Shown one piece after another: positions 12,262 to 12,367 of a stretch of DNA of 12,367 nt. Location: the NCBI GenBank assembly GCA_050014895.1, contig JBEKCL010000092.1, positions 1 to 12,367 on the forward strand, in the 5' to 3' direction. Both the position numbers and the translations under genes were made by a program. Below the pieces are notes generated by a model. It ran no database searches, was not told where the DNA came from, and saw only the letters and a program-made list of their open reading frames with translations. This DNA is from JAFGLP01 sp050014895. Lineage in GTDB: Bacteria > Chloroflexota > Dehalococcoidia > GIF9 > UBA5629. Each line of letters begins with the position of its first letter. Position 1 is the first letter of the stretch.

Positions 12262-12367
12262 ATGCCGTACAAGCTCATCACCGTCGAGACCGAAGGCAGC
12301 ATAGCGATCCTCACCTTGAACCGTCCGGAAAAGCTCAACTGCTTGAATGCAGCGATCCTTCACGAGA
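12262..12367 (+). CDS. Enoyl-CoA hydratase/isomerase (crotonase) family protein, 5' part
   Basis: The 35 visible residues (MPYKLITVETEGSIAILTLN, then RPEKLNCLNAAILHE) match the start of crotonase-superfamily proteins: a first beta hairpin, then the LNRPEKLN(A/C)LN signature before the first oxyanion-hole segment. The family performs CoA-thioester hydration, isomerisation or related reactions in fatty-acid or amino-acid breakdown. The gene runs off the right edge, so the catalytic Glu residues and the exact subfamily cannot be judged. An AGGAGG Shine-Dalgarno fixes the start. Confidence 0.9.
   Translation, partial: MPYKLITVETEGSIAILTLNRPEKLNCLNAAILHE

Overview
The window looks like part of a bacterial chromosome carrying an integrated mobile element. 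Protein motifs suggest Chloroflexota, possibly Dehalococcoidia: the terminase pair, the NYN-type 'LFIDAQNVY' fragment, and the flanking aminothiazoline-carboxylate hydrolase and crotonase genes. This assignment is recalled family knowledge, not a search result, and is only moderately secure.

Layout, left to right. Positions 1-234 hold a fragment resembling an NYN (PIN-like) RNase gene running off the left edge on the minus strand, apparently frameshifted, with a strong minus-strand terminator in front of it. From about 415 to 3553 is a minus-strand packaging module: a small protein, a terminase small-subunit candidate, a terminase large subunit that abuts it, a phage-type protein with an STWHLPHH motif, and a protein with one or two membrane segments, closed by a GC-rich hairpin. 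From 3626 to 7197 is an AT-rich plus-strand cargo block: an AlbA_2/Schlafen-type ATP-binding protein, a membrane-anchored GNAT-like protein and an Apea-type HEPN protein. A small three-helix membrane protein faces it at 7321-7632 with its own promoter. From 7799 to 9464 is the replication and control module: a nested, inverted iteron array (candidate origin), a P-loop ATPase gene whose last codons lie inside that array, and an excisionase-like HTH protein started at TTG. A palindromic operator sits in the promoter of this operon. A divergent tyrosine integrase (9644-10819) ends 8 bp from the encoded CCA end of tRNA-Thr(CGT), the probable attachment gene.

To the right is ordinary chromosome: the tRNA with its promoter, a small secreted protein, an ATC-hydrolase-like enzyme, and the start of a divergent enoyl-CoA hydratase family gene.

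Taken together, the element has integration, excision, a self-contained origin/helicase unit and a terminase pair, but no portal, capsid or tail gene in view. That gene set resembles a phage satellite (PICI-like island) carrying candidate defence cargo. The other attachment end was not found, so the element may extend left of the window and a defective prophage is not excluded.
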